Shown here: positions 1 to 9,658 of the stretch, piece after piece
Numbering within the stretch: the stretch's first letter is position 1
Layout of the letters: each line of letters begins with the position of its first letter
Assembly: GCA_937883775.1 (NCBI GenBank)
Contig: CAKZXZ010000200.1
Coordinates: forward strand, 1-34,358
DNA from: an uncultured Paracoccaceae bacterium
GTDB lineage: Bacteria; Pseudomonadota; Alphaproteobacteria; Rhodobacterales; Rhodobacteraceae
DNA length: 34,358 nucleotides
Reading direction: 5' to 3'
Notes under the pieces: model-generated
What the model was told of the DNA's origin: nothing
Databases searched by the model: none
Seen by the model: the letters and a program-made list of their open reading frames with translations, nothing else
Translations under genes and position numbers: made by a program

Positions 1-30
1 GCTTGCCGGTGATGTTTAGGCGATCACAGT

Positions 31-67
31 AAAGAGGGAGCCCCCGGACCTGATCTGGGCCCTCTTT
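31..67 (+). terminator. Terminator-like hairpin containing a repeat palindrome
   Basis: Bases 31-38 (AAAGAGGG) pair with 60-67 (CCCTCTTT). Inside them CCCGGA (43-48) pairs with TCTGGG (54-59) through one G-T wobble, around the loop CCTGA. The T-rich right arm makes it a plausible rho-independent terminator for a plus-strand gene ending just left of it. Its core is the same as the palindrome at 98-118, so it may instead be a copy of a dispersed repeat. Confidence 0.5.
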
Positions 68-97
68 GCGGCGTGTGGCGTGCTGTACTCCTTCGGG

Positions 98-118
98 GTC
101 CCGGACCTGATCCGGGAC
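98..118. repeat. Second copy of the CCCGGA-CCTGA-TCCGGG palindrome
   Basis: GTCCCGGA (98-105) pairs perfectly with TCCGGGAC (111-118) around the loop CCTGA. The 17-base core differs from the copy at 43-59 at one position only, and that change keeps pairing through a G-T wobble. Two copies 55 bases apart with conserved stem and loop suggest a REP-like dispersed repeat. Confidence 0.5.
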
Positions 119-322
119 GCGACACCCTTCACGCGTCCGTTATCCAAATCACGCAATACCACGTCACGGGTGTGTGATGTGCGCCCGCGCACATAGACCA
201 AGATCACCGTGCGCGTTTTCGGATCCTCCCTCCAATGCCATCTCTCTGTCATCGGAAGCGCAAGCCTCCAAACACACGAAACGCAAACACTGAACACAAC
301 ACACACATAAAGGACTAAAACC

Positions 323-574
323 ATGAAATTCGCTCTGATCTCCGCCCTCGTCATCGCCGCTGCTCCTGCCTTCGCTGACGTCACCTCCCCCGCCGAGCGG
401 GCTGCACAGCACGACTTCGTCACAACCGTGCAAACCTCCAGCGATCTGGGCAAAACATCTGCCGCCGAGATCAAAGGCCAAGCCGGTTCGGGCAGCGACG
501 TGATCTCGACCCAGAACTACAGCGATCTGGTCAATCTCGGCGTCACATCGCCGGCTGAGCGCGCAGCGCGATAA
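323..574 (+). CDS. Small exported protein with duplicated TSPAERAA motif, unknown function
   Basis: An 83-residue protein that I cannot assign to a family. Residues 1-18 form a typical signal peptide (Lys2, hydrophobic core, cleavage after Ala-Phe-Ala), so the mature product is about 65 residues and periplasmic or secreted. The mature N-terminus carries the motif VTSPAERAA (20-28), and the same nine residues recur at 74-82, the extreme C-terminus. The middle is rich in Ser, Thr, Gln and Asp and has no cysteine. An AAAGGA ribosome site lies about eight bases before the ATG, and a strong terminator follows at 598-634, so it looks like a one-gene transcript. Signal peptide, ribosome site and terminator together make it a real gene; its function is open. 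Confidence 0.75.
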   Translation: MKFALISALVIAAAPAFADVTSPAERAAQHDFVTTVQTSSDLGKTSAAEIKGQAGSGSDVISTQNYSDLVNLGVTSPAERAAR

Positions 575-597
575 CACCGCTCCACCACCTACCAAAG

Positions 598-634
598 CGG
601 CCCTCAAGGTTTCTCCCGCCTTGAGGGCCGTTTT
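598..634 (+). terminator. Strong rho-independent terminator
   Basis: A perfect 12-base-pair stem, CGGCCCTCAAGG (598-609) with CCTTGAGGGCCG (619-630), is followed by TTTT (631-634). It terminates the small exported protein gene. It also lies beyond the 3' end of the convergent lectin-domain gene at 638, but the U-tract is on the plus strand, so it is less clearly a terminator in that direction. Confidence 0.85.
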
Positions 635-637
635 GTG

Positions 638-988
638 TTAATAAAGCTCCCAATCATCTGAATACGCCAGGGAACCAATGGCCATCCATGTGGCCCGGAT
701 ACGGGCGATACGGGTGTCGGCCCAGGTTCTAAAGACAATCTCGAACCCGGCTTCAGAGATATTTTCAGCTTGAATATCTGCACGCAGATTGGTGTTTCGA
801 TCCAGATCCCAAAGCGAAATGGCGATCTGGACGGTCGGCGGATCTGTAAAGCCCGTGTCAAAGATCACAGGTGTGCGACGCTCGCGCGGGCCGGTGCCCG
901 TCCACATCTCGCCCCCGTTCTGATAGTCTGAAAACAACAGTTCCTCGCCCTGCTGTACTCCGACCGAATGTCCGCTTAGCCGCTTCAT
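638..988 (-). CDS. H-type lectin domain protein
   Basis: A 116-residue protein without signal peptide. Most of its length resembles the H-type lectin domain, a small beta-sandwich known from snail agglutinins and discoidins that binds GalNAc-type sugars: the segment FDTGFTDPPTVQIAISLWDLD, then a run of short beta strands including AENISEAGFEIVFRTW with the conserved F-x-I/V-x-F-x-T-W ending. The N-terminal third (HSVGVQQGEELLFSDYQNGGEMWTG) matches the usual lead-in in which a Phe-Ser...Gly-Met-Trp stretch precedes the domain. It follows atpC on the same strand but is separated from it by a terminator at 1045-1072, so it is probably transcribed separately. Without a signal peptide it would be cytoplasmic unless exported by another route. 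Family assignment is fairly firm; ligand and role are unknown. Confidence 0.75.
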   Translation of the reverse strand: MKRLSGHSVGVQQGEELLFSDYQNGGEMWTGTGPRERRTPVIFDTGFTDPPTVQIAISLWDLDRNTNLRADIQAENISEAGFEIVFRTWADTRIARIRATWMAIGSLAYSDDWELY

Positions 989-1044
989 CTTAAACCCTTT
1001 TTGGGGCCAAAAACCTTAAGACTTCTACAAAATTCTGTTTCAGA

Positions 1045-1072
1045 AATGAAAAGCCCCGCACGGTGGCGGGGC
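1045..1072 (-). terminator. Terminator of the atp operon
   Basis: Read on the minus strand, GCCCCGC (1072-1066) pairs with GCGGGGC (1059-1053) around a six-base loop, followed by TTTTCATT. It sits about 20 bases beyond the atpC stop codon and closes the atpHAGDC transcript. Confidence 0.8.
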
Positions 1073-1093
1073 AAATCAATATTTCAAAAGCGA

Positions 1094-1492
1094 TCAGACA
1101 TCCAGTTCTGTACGCAAGGCTTCCATATCAGCAACCAGCTTATTGGCTGCATCCCGTGTATCATCTGGCGCCGCGGCGGCAGCCTCGGTTGCGTCTGCGA
1201 TCAGCTGACCGATCACATCGGCGGTCACCTCGTCCACAGGCATGGCGCGTTCGGCGAGGACCGACGTTGCGGCCGGTGTCACCTCGGCAAAGCCGCCTGT
1301 GACCGCGTAACGGCTGGTGCCCTCTGCGCCTGTCACGGTCAGAACACCGGGGCGCAGGGTCGTGATGACCGGCGAGTGATCGGGCATTGCCGTCATATCG
1401 CCATCTGCACCCGGGATCTGCACCTCGGTCGCGGTGACCGAGGCGAGTTTGCGTTCCGGTGAGACGAGATCGAATTGCATCGTATCTGCCAT
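1094..1492 (-). CDS. atpC: F0F1 ATP synthase subunit epsilon
   Basis: The epsilon subunit of the F1 central stalk couples gamma rotation to the ring and can inhibit ATP hydrolysis. At 132 residues it has the normal length for Rhodobacterales. Residues 1-85 form the beta-sandwich domain, with the family signatures [12 protein letters not shown] and [24 protein letters not shown]. The C-terminal part (about 90-132) is the helical hairpin, Ala-rich with the segment [20 protein letters not shown]. It is the last gene of the operon, three bases after atpD, and is followed by a clear terminator. The ATG start gives the standard N-terminus. Confidence 0.97.
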   Translation of the reverse strand: MADTMQFDLVSPERKLASVTATEVQIPGADGDMTAMPDHSPVITTLRPGVLTVTGAEGTSRYAVTGGFAEVTPAATSVLAERAMPVDEVTADVIGQLIADATEAAAAAPDDTRDAANKLVADMEALRTELDV

Positions 1493-1495
1493 GAT

Positions 1496-2941
<1,446 letters not shown>

Positions 2942-3823
2942 TTAGAGCGCCTCGGCGCCCGAGATAATTTCAATAAGTTCGCTGGTGATGACGGCCTGAC
3001 GGGAGCGGTTGAACTCAATCGTCAGCTTGTCGATCATCTCGCCTGCATTGCGGGTTGCGTTGTCCATCGCGGACATCCGGGCACCCTGTTCAGAGGCGCC
3101 GTTCTCCAGCAGAGCAGTGAAGATTTGCGTTGCCACGCCGCGCGGCAGCAGGTCGGCCAAAATGGCCTCTTCGCTGGGCTCGTAATCGTAAAGCGTGCTT
3201 TCGCTGCCTTCACCGTCTTCGCTTTGCTCAAAGCTGGCGGGGATGATCTGCTTGGCGGTGGGCACTTGGGTGACCACGTTCACGAACTCTGCAAAGAAGA
3301 TCGTGGCGACGTCGAACTCACCAGCGTCAAAGCGGGTCAGCACGTCTTTCGCGATGCCTTGTGCGTCGGCATAGCCTACGCGCTTGACGTCGCTGAGATC
3401 GACATGGCCCACGAAGTTGTCGCCGTAGTCGCGTTTGATCGCGTCGCGGCCTTTCTTGCCGACAGTCAGAATTTTGACTGTCTTGCCTTCGGCCACCAGT
3501 TTGGCGGCGTGGGTCTTGGCGAGCTTGGCGATGTTGCCGTTGAAGCCGCCGCACAGACCGCGTTCGGCAGTCATTACGATCAGCAATTGCGTCTGGTCGC
3601 TGCCCGTCCCGGCCAGAAGCCGGGGCGCGCTGTCAGAGCCACCAACCGATTGCGCCAGACCCGACATCACAGCGTTGAACCGTTCTGCATAAGGGCGTGC
3701 GGCTTCGGCACTTTCCTGGGCCCGCCGCAGTTTTGCGGCGGCCACCATTTGCATGGCCTTGGTGATCTTCCGAGTGCTTTTAACACTCTCGATCCTGTTT
3801 TTAAGGTCCTTCAGGCTAGGCAT
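2942..3823 (-). CDS. atpG: F0F1 ATP synthase subunit gamma
   Basis: The gamma subunit is the rotating shaft of F1. The 293-residue product starts with the conserved [20 protein letters not shown] helix and [13 protein letters not shown], and ends with the other half of the coiled coil, [20 protein letters not shown] then [20 protein letters not shown]. The middle contains the Rossmann-like segment ERGLCGGFN. It sits between atpA and atpD with short gaps, as in other proteobacteria. An acidic insert around residues 200-215 ([20 protein letters not shown]) matches the variable part of this family. Confidence 0.98.
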   Translation of the reverse strand: MPSLKDLKNRIESVKSTRKITKAMQMVAAAKLRRAQESAEAARPYAERFNAVMSGLAQSVGGSDSAPRLLAGTGSDQTQLLIVMTAERGLCGGFNGNIAKLAKTHAAKLVAEGKTVKILTVGKKGRDAIKRDYGDNFVGHVDLSDVKRVGYADAQGIAKDVLTRFDAGEFDVATIFFAEFVNVVTQVPTAKQIIPASFEQSEDGEGSESTLYDYEPSEEAILADLLPRGVATQIFTALLENGASEQGARMSAMDNATRNAGEMIDKLTIEFNRSRQAVITSELIEIISGAEAL

Positions 3824-3835
3824 TGTCTGCCTCCC

Positions 3836-5374
3836 TTACGAAAAATCTGCGGCGAATTCGTCGAGAGCGGCTTTGATCTTGTCTTCCGCATCGCCTTTGA
3901 TTTTCGGGTCCTCGTTGGTGATGTGATCCAGCAGGTCTTTGTGCTTGGAGCGCAGGTGGTTCAGCAGGCCCTGCTCGAACCGGCCCACTTCCTTGACGTC
4001 GATCTTGTCGAGGTAGCCTTTGGTGCCTGCGTAGATGACGCACACGATCTCGGCGTTAGTCAGCGGCGAGTATTGCGGCTGCTTCATCAGCTCGGTCAGG
4101 CGCGCGCCACGGTTCAGCAACTGCTGGGTGGCGGCATCCAGATCGGAACCGAACTGCGCAAAGGCAGCCATTTCGCGATACTGGGCCAATTCCAGTTTCA
4201 CCGGACCCGCGACGGATTTCATCGCGTTGGTCTGAGCCGAAGAGCCCACACGGCTCACCGACAGACCGGTGTTCACGGCGGGGCGGATACCCTGATAGAA
4301 GAGTTCCGTTTCAAGGAAGATCTGGCCGTCGGTGATCGAGATCACGTTGGTCGGAATAAAGGCCGAGACGTCGCCACCTTGGGTTTCGATGATCGGCAGC
4401 GCTGTCAGAGAGCCAGCACCGCTGTCCTCATTGAGCTTCGCGGACCGCTCGAGCAGGCGGGAGTGGAGGTAGAACACGTCGCCGGGATAGGCTTCACGTC
4501 CGGGCGGGCGGCGCAGCAGCAGCGACATCTGACGGTAGGACACAGCCTGCTTGGACAGGTCATCATACACGATCAGCGCGTGGCGACCGTTGTCGCGGAA
4601 GTGCTCGGCCATGGCGGTCGCAGCGTAGGGGGCCAAGAACTGCATCGGAGCGGGGTCGGAGGCGGTGGCTGCCACAACGATCGAATATTCAATCGCGCCG
4701 GTCTCTTCGAGCTTCTTCACCAGCTGCGCCACGGTGGAGCGCTTCTGGCCGACAGCAACATAGACGCAGTAGAGCTTCTTGCTTTCGTCGTCGCCAGCGG
4801 CGTCGTTATAGGACTTCTGGTTCAGGATGGTGTCGAGCGCGATGGCTGTCTTACCGGTCTGACGGTCGCCAATGATAAGTTCGCGCTGGCCACGGCCAAC
4901 GGGGATCATGGCGTCAACGGATTTGAGGCCTGTCGCCATCGGCTCGTGCACCGATTTACGCGGGATGATGCCCGGCGCTTTGACGTCGGCCACAGCGCGG
5001 TTTTTCGTTTTGATCGGGCCCTTGCCATCCAGCGGGTTGCCCAGACCGTCAACAACACGGCCCAGCAGTTCGTCACCGGCGGGCACATCCACGATGGACT
5101 GTGTGCGCTTGACGGTGTCGCCTTCTTTGATCTCGCGGTCAGATCCGAAGATCACGACGCCGACATTGTCGCTTTCGAGGTTCAGGGCCATGCCCATGAT
5201 GCCGCCCGGAAACTCGACCATTTCACCGGCCTGCACGTTGTCCAGACCATAAACGCGGGCGATGCCGTCCCCGACGCTCAGCACACGGCCTACTTCTGCG
5301 ACTTCTGCTTCCTGACCAAAGTTCTTGATCTGATCCTTGAGGATCGCAGAGATTTCGGCTGCTTGGATACCCAT
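3836..5374 (-). CDS. atpA: F0F1 ATP synthase subunit alpha
   Basis: The non-catalytic nucleotide-binding alpha subunit of F1, 512 residues and complete. The N-terminus [19 protein letters not shown] is the stalk-contacting helix, the P-loop GDRQTGKT is at 169-176, and the C-terminal domain ends in the usual short acidic helix (DEFAADFS). The arginine-finger region ([12 protein letters not shown]) is intact. Its ATG overlaps the atpH stop by one base (TAATG on the minus strand), which points to translational coupling and fixes the start. Confidence 0.98.
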   Translation of the reverse strand: MGIQAAEISAILKDQIKNFGQEAEVAEVGRVLSVGDGIARVYGLDNVQAGEMVEFPGGIMGMALNLESDNVGVVIFGSDREIKEGDTVKRTQSIVDVPAGDELLGRVVDGLGNPLDGKGPIKTKNRAVADVKAPGIIPRKSVHEPMATGLKSVDAMIPVGRGQRELIIGDRQTGKTAIALDTILNQKSYNDAAGDDESKKLYCVYVAVGQKRSTVAQLVKKLEETGAIEYSIVVAATASDPAPMQFLAPYAATAMAEHFRDNGRHALIVYDDLSKQAVSYRQMSLLLRRPPGREAYPGDVFYLHSRLLERSAKLNEDSGAGSLTALPIIETQGGDVSAFIPTNVISITDGQIFLETELFYQGIRPAVNTGLSVSRVGSSAQTNAMKSVAGPVKLELAQYREMAAFAQFGSDLDAATQQLLNRGARLTELMKQPQYSPLTNAEIVCVIYAGTKGYLDKIDVKEVGRFEQGLLNHLRSKHKDLLDHITNEDPKIKGDAEDKIKAALDEFAADFS

Positions 5375-5934
5375 TATCCGACCTCTTTCATTGTGTTCTG
5401 GAGTGCTGCAAGTTTCGAGCGGATCGACGTGTCGATCATTTTCGAACCCACTTTTACGATAAGACCGCCAATGAGGCTTTCATCGACGGTCGCATTGATC
5501 TTGACGTCTTTACCGACGCTGGACTTGAGAGACTTCGCAAGAGCGGTTTCCTGCGTCTTGGTCAGCGCCTTGGCGGCCACAACGTCGGCCGTTACTTCGC
5601 CTTTATCTTCGGCAATCAGCGCGCGCAGGCTGGCGACAAGCTGCGGCAACACGAAGAGGCGACGGTTCTGCGCCATCAGCGCCAGCGTGTTGCCGAGGAC
5701 GGGCGAGAGCTTCATCTTCTTGGCAATCGCTGTGATCGCGTCTTCCTGCTGCGAACGGCTGTAGACGGGCGAGTGGATCAGATCGCGGAAATCCGCGCTT
5801 TCATCCATCGCGGCGGCCAGCGCGTCGACATCGGTTTCAATGGCTTTGAGTTTCTTGCCCTCTTTGGCAAGTTCAAAAACGGCAGTAGCATAGCGCGCGG
5901 CAATGCCAGTAGAGATCGAAGCTGGTTCGGACAC
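5374..5934 (-). CDS. atpH: F0F1 ATP synthase subunit delta
   Basis: The delta subunit links the top of F1 to the peripheral stalk b-subunits. I place the start at the GTG ending at 5934, giving 186 residues beginning [25 protein letters not shown] after Met, rather than at the GTG at 5940. The Shine-Dalgarno GGAAGG directly abuts the 5940 codon but lies six bases from 5934, and related delta proteins begin at the same SEPASIS segment. The N-terminal six-helix domain is followed by the C-terminal signature [26 protein letters not shown]. It is the first gene of the atp operon; F0 genes (atpB, E, F) are absent here, as is usual in Rhodobacterales, where they form another operon. Confidence 0.95.
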   Translation of the reverse strand: MSEPASISTGIAARYATAVFELAKEGKKLKAIETDVDALAAAMDESADFRDLIHSPVYSRSQQEDAITAIAKKMKLSPVLGNTLALMAQNRRLFVLPQLVASLRALIAEDKGEVTADVVAAKALTKTQETALAKSLKSSVGKDVKINATVDESLIGGLIVKVGSKMIDTSIRSKLAALQNTMKEVG

Positions 5935-6233
5935 GTCCACCCTTCCGACTTTATTATGTGACCCCGTATATCAACCCGGATGTGGGCCGATACGGGCTTG
6001 CGTGGCAAGTATTGCGCACCCTGATCTTCGTCAGGACTACAAAATCGTGGTGGATGTAGCAGAGCAGTTCTGACCCCGCAACCTCCGACCGAAAAAAGCC
6101 CGCATACCCAAAACCCCTTATTTTCAGGGGCTTCGCATCCCTGCGACCCTATGCGCCTGTGATTGCCTAATTTTCTGGCGCTTATGAGAGCGCAAACAGG
6201 CGATTCCTTGGAGCCAATTGTCCACCGATCCCG
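5935..6233 (-). other. Spacer and probable atp operon leader
   Basis: About 300 bases without a gene. The right part carries the terminator at 6092-6133. The left part (about 5941-6080) must hold the promoter and leader of the atp operon on the minus strand and ends in the GGAAGG ribosome site at 5941-5946. I could not find a -35/-10 pair with acceptable match and spacing, so no promoter is called. Confidence 0.5.
6092..6133 (-). terminator. Terminator of the RidA-family gene
   Basis: On the minus strand an inner hairpin CCCCT (6130-6126 complement) with AGGGG around a seven-base loop is enclosed by AAGCCC...GGGCTT, which runs into TTTTTT (complement of 6097-6092). It lies about 100 bases beyond the RidA-family stop codon and about 160 bases before atpH, so it separates the two transcripts. 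Confidence 0.65.
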
Positions 6234-6584
6234 TCAGGGCGCGGCTGCGATCACGCAAATCTCGACCAACAATTCGGGCCGGGCCATGCGCGCCTCAACA
6301 CAGGCGCGTGCGGGCTTGCCGACATCGGCAACCCAGGCATTCCAGACCTCGTTCATGGCGGCGAAGTCCTTCATGTCTCGGATAAAGACCGTGCAGGACA
6401 GCAGATGCCCCTTGTCACTGCCCGCCTCGGCCAGAAGCGCGTCGATCTTGTCGCAGCAGCTTTGGGTCTGGCCCTGAATACCCGCGGAGGTATCGGCGGC
6501 GACCTGGCCGGACAGGTAAATCACGCCGTTATGTTGGACGATCTTGCTTGCGCGCTCGGATTGGGTGGTGCGTGTGATTGTCAT
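6234..6584 (-). CDS. RidA/YjgF family protein
   Basis: A 116-residue RidA-superfamily protein. Well-studied RidA hydrolyses reactive enamine/imine intermediates released by PLP enzymes; subfamilies without the key arginine do other reactions. Visible family motifs are [32 protein letters not shown], then [24 protein letters not shown] and the ending [24 protein letters not shown], in which the Arg of the P-A-R-x-C/T-V-E block corresponds to the catalytic Arg105 of E. coli RidA. The start is taken at 6584, where a GGGAGAG site lies just upstream; an upstream ATG at 6674 would add 30 non-conserved residues and overlap the divergent transporter gene. The substrate cannot be read from sequence. 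Confidence 0.9.
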   Translation of the reverse strand: MTITRTTQSERASKIVQHNGVIYLSGQVAADTSAGIQGQTQSCCDKIDALLAEAGSDKGHLLSCTVFIRDMKDFAAMNEVWNAWVADVGKPARACVEARMARPELLVEICVIAAAP

Positions 6585-6666
6585 GTCTCTCTCCCGTGTT
6601 GTGTCGCGGGCATACGCGGGCGGTGCGGCCTCGACAAGCACCGTTGCACGCTCTAGCGATTGAGGC

Positions 6667-7893
6667 ATGACCACCCTGCCCGCCCCCCGTTACCTTGATC
6701 GGTCGAGCCCACCGCACATCACAACGCTGGTGCTGACCGCGGCTGTCGGATCGGTCGCGATCAACATTTTCCTGCCATCAATGCCGGAAATGGCGTCGTT
6801 CTTCGGGCAGCCTTATGCGGTGATCCAGCTGACACTGACCGTCTATCTGGCGTTGACGGGCGTTGCGATCCTTGTGCTGGGGCCGCTTTCGGATCTGTAC
6901 GGACGCCGCCCTGTCATGATCTGGAGTTTTGCGCTTTTTATAGCCGCCTCGATCGGGGCCGCCTTTGCGCAGTCTTTTGCAGTCTTCATGGGATTTCGCT
7001 GCTTGCAGGCGGCAGTCGTGTCGAGCTTTGTGATTGGCCGCGCGATTGTCCGCGATCAAGTGGCGCGGGAAAAGGCTGCGAGCCTTTTGGGCTACGTCAC
7101 CATGGGCCAGGCGCTGGCCCCGATGATCGCGCCCGCCATTGGCGGTGCTTTGGGCGATGCGTTTGGCTGGCAAGCCAGTTTTCATGCGCTGACCATCTTT
7201 GGGATCATCGCGCTTGTCTTGATCTATTTCGACCAAGGCGAGACGTATACCCGCAGAAGCGCTGGGCTGCGCGCGCAGATACGCAACTTTCCCGACTTGT
7301 TGGGCTCTCGTCGGTTTTGGGGGTACACGCTGACCTCAACCTTCGCGGCAGGGACCTTTTTTGCTTATCTGGGCGGCGCACCCTATGTCGGGATCAACGT
7401 CTATGGACTAAGTGCAGCGACGGTCGGTCTTTACATGGCATTCACGCCGACCGGCTATATCATCGGCAATTTCATCTCGGGCAGGTTTGCGGCAAGGATC
7501 GGGATGTTCCGAATGCTGCGTCTGGGCGCGCTGATAACGCTTGGCTTTATGTCGATGACGCTGGTCACATGGGGCTTGGGCATCAGCCATCCACTGGGGT
7601 TCTTCTTCTTTACCTTCGCGATCGGATTGGGAAACGGCATCATCCTTCCCTCGGCCAGCGCAGGGCTTTTGGACGTACGGCCTGATCTGGCCGGATCGGC
7701 CTCGGGTCTGTCCGGCTCTATCGTGACATTTGGCGGCGCGGCATTGTCGACGCTGTCAGGACTGCTTTTGACGACCTTCTCAGGCGTCCTGCCCTTGATC
7801 CTGTGTGTGCTTGGCGCGTCACTGCTATGCCTTGGCAGCGCGACCTATACGATATCAGTCGAAACCAGGATGCGCCCCGGTGCATCGCGGTAA
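6667..7893 (+). CDS. MFS drug exporter, Bcr/CflA type
   Basis: A 408-residue major facilitator superfamily protein with about 12 hydrophobic segments, most like the Bcr/CflA group of proton-driven multidrug exporters. Evidence is the TM1 segment with [13 protein letters not shown], the loop 2-3 motif A ([11 protein letters not shown], 72-82), and the TM4 motif RCLQAA...AIVRD typical of DHA1 transporters. It is divergent from the RidA-family gene with an 82-base gap. The ribosome site is weak (TGAGG immediately before the ATG), so expression may be low or the mRNA short-leadered. The last 49 bases overlap the tail of the convergent methyltransferase-like gene. The drug or metabolite exported is unknown. 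Confidence 0.9.
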   Translation: MTTLPAPRYLDRSSPPHITTLVLTAAVGSVAINIFLPSMPEMASFFGQPYAVIQLTLTVYLALTGVAILVLGPLSDLYGRRPVMIWSFALFIAASIGAAFAQSFAVFMGFRCLQAAVVSSFVIGRAIVRDQVAREKAASLLGYVTMGQALAPMIAPAIGGALGDAFGWQASFHALTIFGIIALVLIYFDQGETYTRRSAGLRAQIRNFPDLLGSRRFWGYTLTSTFAAGTFFAYLGGAPYVGINVYGLSAATVGLYMAFTPTGYIIGNFISGRFAARIGMFRMLRLGALITLGFMSMTLVTWGLGISHPLGFFFFTFAIGLGNGIILPSASAGLLDVRPDLAGSASGLSGSIVTFGGAALSTLSGLLLTTFSGVLPLILCVLGASLLCLGSATYTISVETRMRPGASR

Positions 7894-8633
7894 GCGGGCT
7901 TTGGCACAGGCTGGATCAGCCCGTCCAACACGTTGAGCGGCTTTTTCACTGCGTCTTTCAAGCCCGGTTTCTGCTGTGGATGGCTTTGCTTGACCACCTC
8001 AACCATCAACACACCCCCAGCCATGAAGGGCCCACGTCGACCGACGCTTTCGAACAAACCCGCTGTTTTGCGCCAGAACCGGCGGTGCGACGGCGGCTGG
8101 TAAAGCGCAGAGATATGACGCTCAGGGATAAAGCCATGACGTTTAAGCTGTGCTTCGAACTGTCCAAGCGAATAGGGGCGGCCGTACCCAAACGGCGTCC
8201 GGTCATTGCGCGCCCAAAGGCCCGCACGGTTGGGAACAACAAAAAGCGCTTTGCCCCCCGGCCCCAACACGCGGGCAGCTTCGTCCAGCAAGGACGACGG
8301 GTTCTCGGATGTCTCAAGCCCATGCATCACGACCAGCTTGTCGACAAAGCCTGTGGGCAGCGGCCACCACATTTCTTCGGACAAGACCGACACGTTGGGC
8401 TGACCTGCAGGCCAAGGCATGACCCCTTGGGGCGCGGGCATCAAAGCAATCACCCGGCGCGCATCGGCCAGGTAGGGCCGCAGCAGCGGCGCGGCAAAGC
8501 CAAAACCAGTCACGGTCTGGCCTTTGGCTTCGGGCCACATCTCGACCAGGCGGTCGCGGATCACCTTTTGTGCCGCGCGCCCCAATGGCGACCGGTAATA
8601 GAAGTTGCGCAAATCAAGCACATCAAGATGCAT
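7845..8633 (-). CDS. Class I SAM-dependent methyltransferase-like protein
   Basis: A 262-residue protein with methyltransferase type 11 architecture. After a helical N-terminus ([21 protein letters not shown]) comes a motif I region reading [12 protein letters not shown], then a motif IV-like strand [16 protein letters not shown] and the motif V/VI block [23 protein letters not shown]. Motif I lacks the usual acidic residue and the GxGxG is reduced, so SAM binding is likely but not certain. The C-terminal 50 residues are Pro- and Lys-rich and possibly disordered. It is divergent from glyoxalase II; the same partnership exists in E. coli (yafS next to gloB), which supports the family call. An AAGGAA site precedes the ATG. 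The substrate is unknown. Confidence 0.85.
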   Translation of the reverse strand: MHLDVLDLRNFYYRSPLGRAAQKVIRDRLVEMWPEAKGQTVTGFGFAAPLLRPYLADARRVIALMPAPQGVMPWPAGQPNVSVLSEEMWWPLPTGFVDKLVVMHGLETSENPSSLLDEAARVLGPGGKALFVVPNRAGLWARNDRTPFGYGRPYSLGQFEAQLKRHGFIPERHISALYQPPSHRRFWRKTAGLFESVGRRGPFMAGGVLMVEVVKQSHPQQKPGLKDAVKKPLNVLDGLIQPVPKPAYRDAPGRILVSTDIV

Positions 8634-8707
8634 TGCGCGGAGTTCCTTTTCACACCAGTTTTGCAGTCATCCTTGACCCAACCATAACAAGAGCCAGTTC
8701 AATTACC

Positions 8708-9475
8708 ATGGCCATTGAAATCGTCACCATTCCCTGTCTGCAAGACAATTTCTGCTTTCTCATCCACAACACGGAGAGCCAGCAAACCGCATTGATCGAT
8801 GCCAGTGAAGCGGCTCCTATCCAAGCGGTGCTGGACGCAAAGGGCTGGACACTGACGGATGTGCTTTTGACCCATCACCACTGGGATCATATTGACGGAC
8901 TGCCCGCCTTGCGTGATCGCGATACGCCACGCGTCATTGGCGCGGGTGTTGATGCTCACCGCCTGCCACCGCTGGATCTTGAAGTGGCAGAGGGCGATCA
9001 TTTTGAAACCTGCGGCATCCCTACGCAGGTCATCGATGTGTCAGGCCACACCATCGGGCATATCGCGTTCTACATGCCGCAAATCAAAGCGGCCTTTACG
9101 GCCGACAGCCTGATGGCATTGGGATGTGGACGGTTGACCGAAGGCACACCTGATATGATGTGGCCGAGCCTGATGAAACTGCGCGCTTTGCCAGACGATA
9201 CCGCAATTTACAGCGCGCATGAATATAGTGCATCGAATGCCGCCTTTGCGATCACTCTTGAACCTAAAAATGCAGCGCTTATTTCACGGATAGACGCCGA
9301 CGCGGACAGCCGCGCCAAAAATAAACCCACTGTTCCCAACCCCCTGTCGCTGGAAAAAGCGACCAATCCGTTCCTTCGGGCGGATGATCCTGCTTTCCGT
9401 GCCGCTGTCGACATGGAAACCCACACGCCGCTAGAGGTTTTTGCCGCAATCCGTGCGCGCAAAGATGTGTTTTAG
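8708..9475 (+). CDS. gloB: Hydroxyacylglutathione hydrolase (glyoxalase II)
   Basis: Glyoxalase II hydrolyses S-D-lactoylglutathione to D-lactate and glutathione, the second step of methylglyoxal detoxification in the cytoplasm. The 255-residue protein has the metallo-beta-lactamase motif THHHWDH (55-61), GHT-x-GH near 113-118, the bridging Asp in FTADSLM, and a further His in YSAHEYS. The C-terminal helical domain carries the glutathione-contacting stretch SRAKNKPTVPNPLSLEK. I chose the ATG at 8708, giving the standard N-terminus AIEIVTIPCLQDNF; a frame extending upstream to 8570 runs back into the divergent gene's start and adds no conserved sequence. Confidence 0.96.
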   Translation: MAIEIVTIPCLQDNFCFLIHNTESQQTALIDASEAAPIQAVLDAKGWTLTDVLLTHHHWDHIDGLPALRDRDTPRVIGAGVDAHRLPPLDLEVAEGDHFETCGIPTQVIDVSGHTIGHIAFYMPQIKAAFTADSLMALGCGRLTEGTPDMMWPSLMKLRALPDDTAIYSAHEYSASNAAFAITLEPKNAALISRIDADADSRAKNKPTVPNPLSLEKATNPFLRADDPAFRAAVDMETHTPLEVFAAIRARKDVF

Positions 9476-9563
9476 GTCAATGACGCAGACCTAAACGTCT
9501 AGATTTCCGGCTTTTGCTGCTCCTTCACGCAAAATGTGACGGACTAGTGAGAAAAAACGCTTG

Positions 9564-9589
9564 AAGGTTCGGAATAAAAACCGAACTTT
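9564..9589 (+). terminator. Hairpin between gloB and clpA
   Basis: AAGGTTCGG (9564-9572) pairs with CCGAACTTT (9581-9589) through nine pairs including one G-T wobble, around an A-rich eight-base loop. It lies 89 bases after the gloB stop and 70 bases before the clpA start. The U-tract after it is poor (TTTAATA), so it may be a weak terminator of gloB or a structure in the clpA leader. Confidence 0.45.
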
Positions 9590-9658
9590 AATACTAAGAG
9601 GCCACGGTCACGGCGGGGCTCGACCCCCACCACGACCCCGATCAGAGGAGCACTGCAC

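Larger units (their letters stand above)
1..322. other. Non-coding region with hairpins, upstream of small exported protein gene
   Basis: I see no convincing gene here. Bases 2-19 could be the last codons of a plus-strand gene entering from the left (reading LAGDV then TAG), but this is too short to identify. It is followed at once by a hairpin at 31-67 that could be that gene's terminator, and by a second palindrome at 98-118. The remainder leads into the gene at 323. A minus-strand open frame spans much of this stretch, but it is rich in Arg, Cys and Val, runs antisense through the signal-peptide gene, and has no recognisable domain. Confidence 0.5.

Noticed and set aside
5935-6091. Promoter for the atp operon
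   Set aside because: Several TTG-containing hexamers (for example TTGCCA and TTGATA on the minus strand) were tried as -35 elements, but none had a fair -10 at 15-19 bases.
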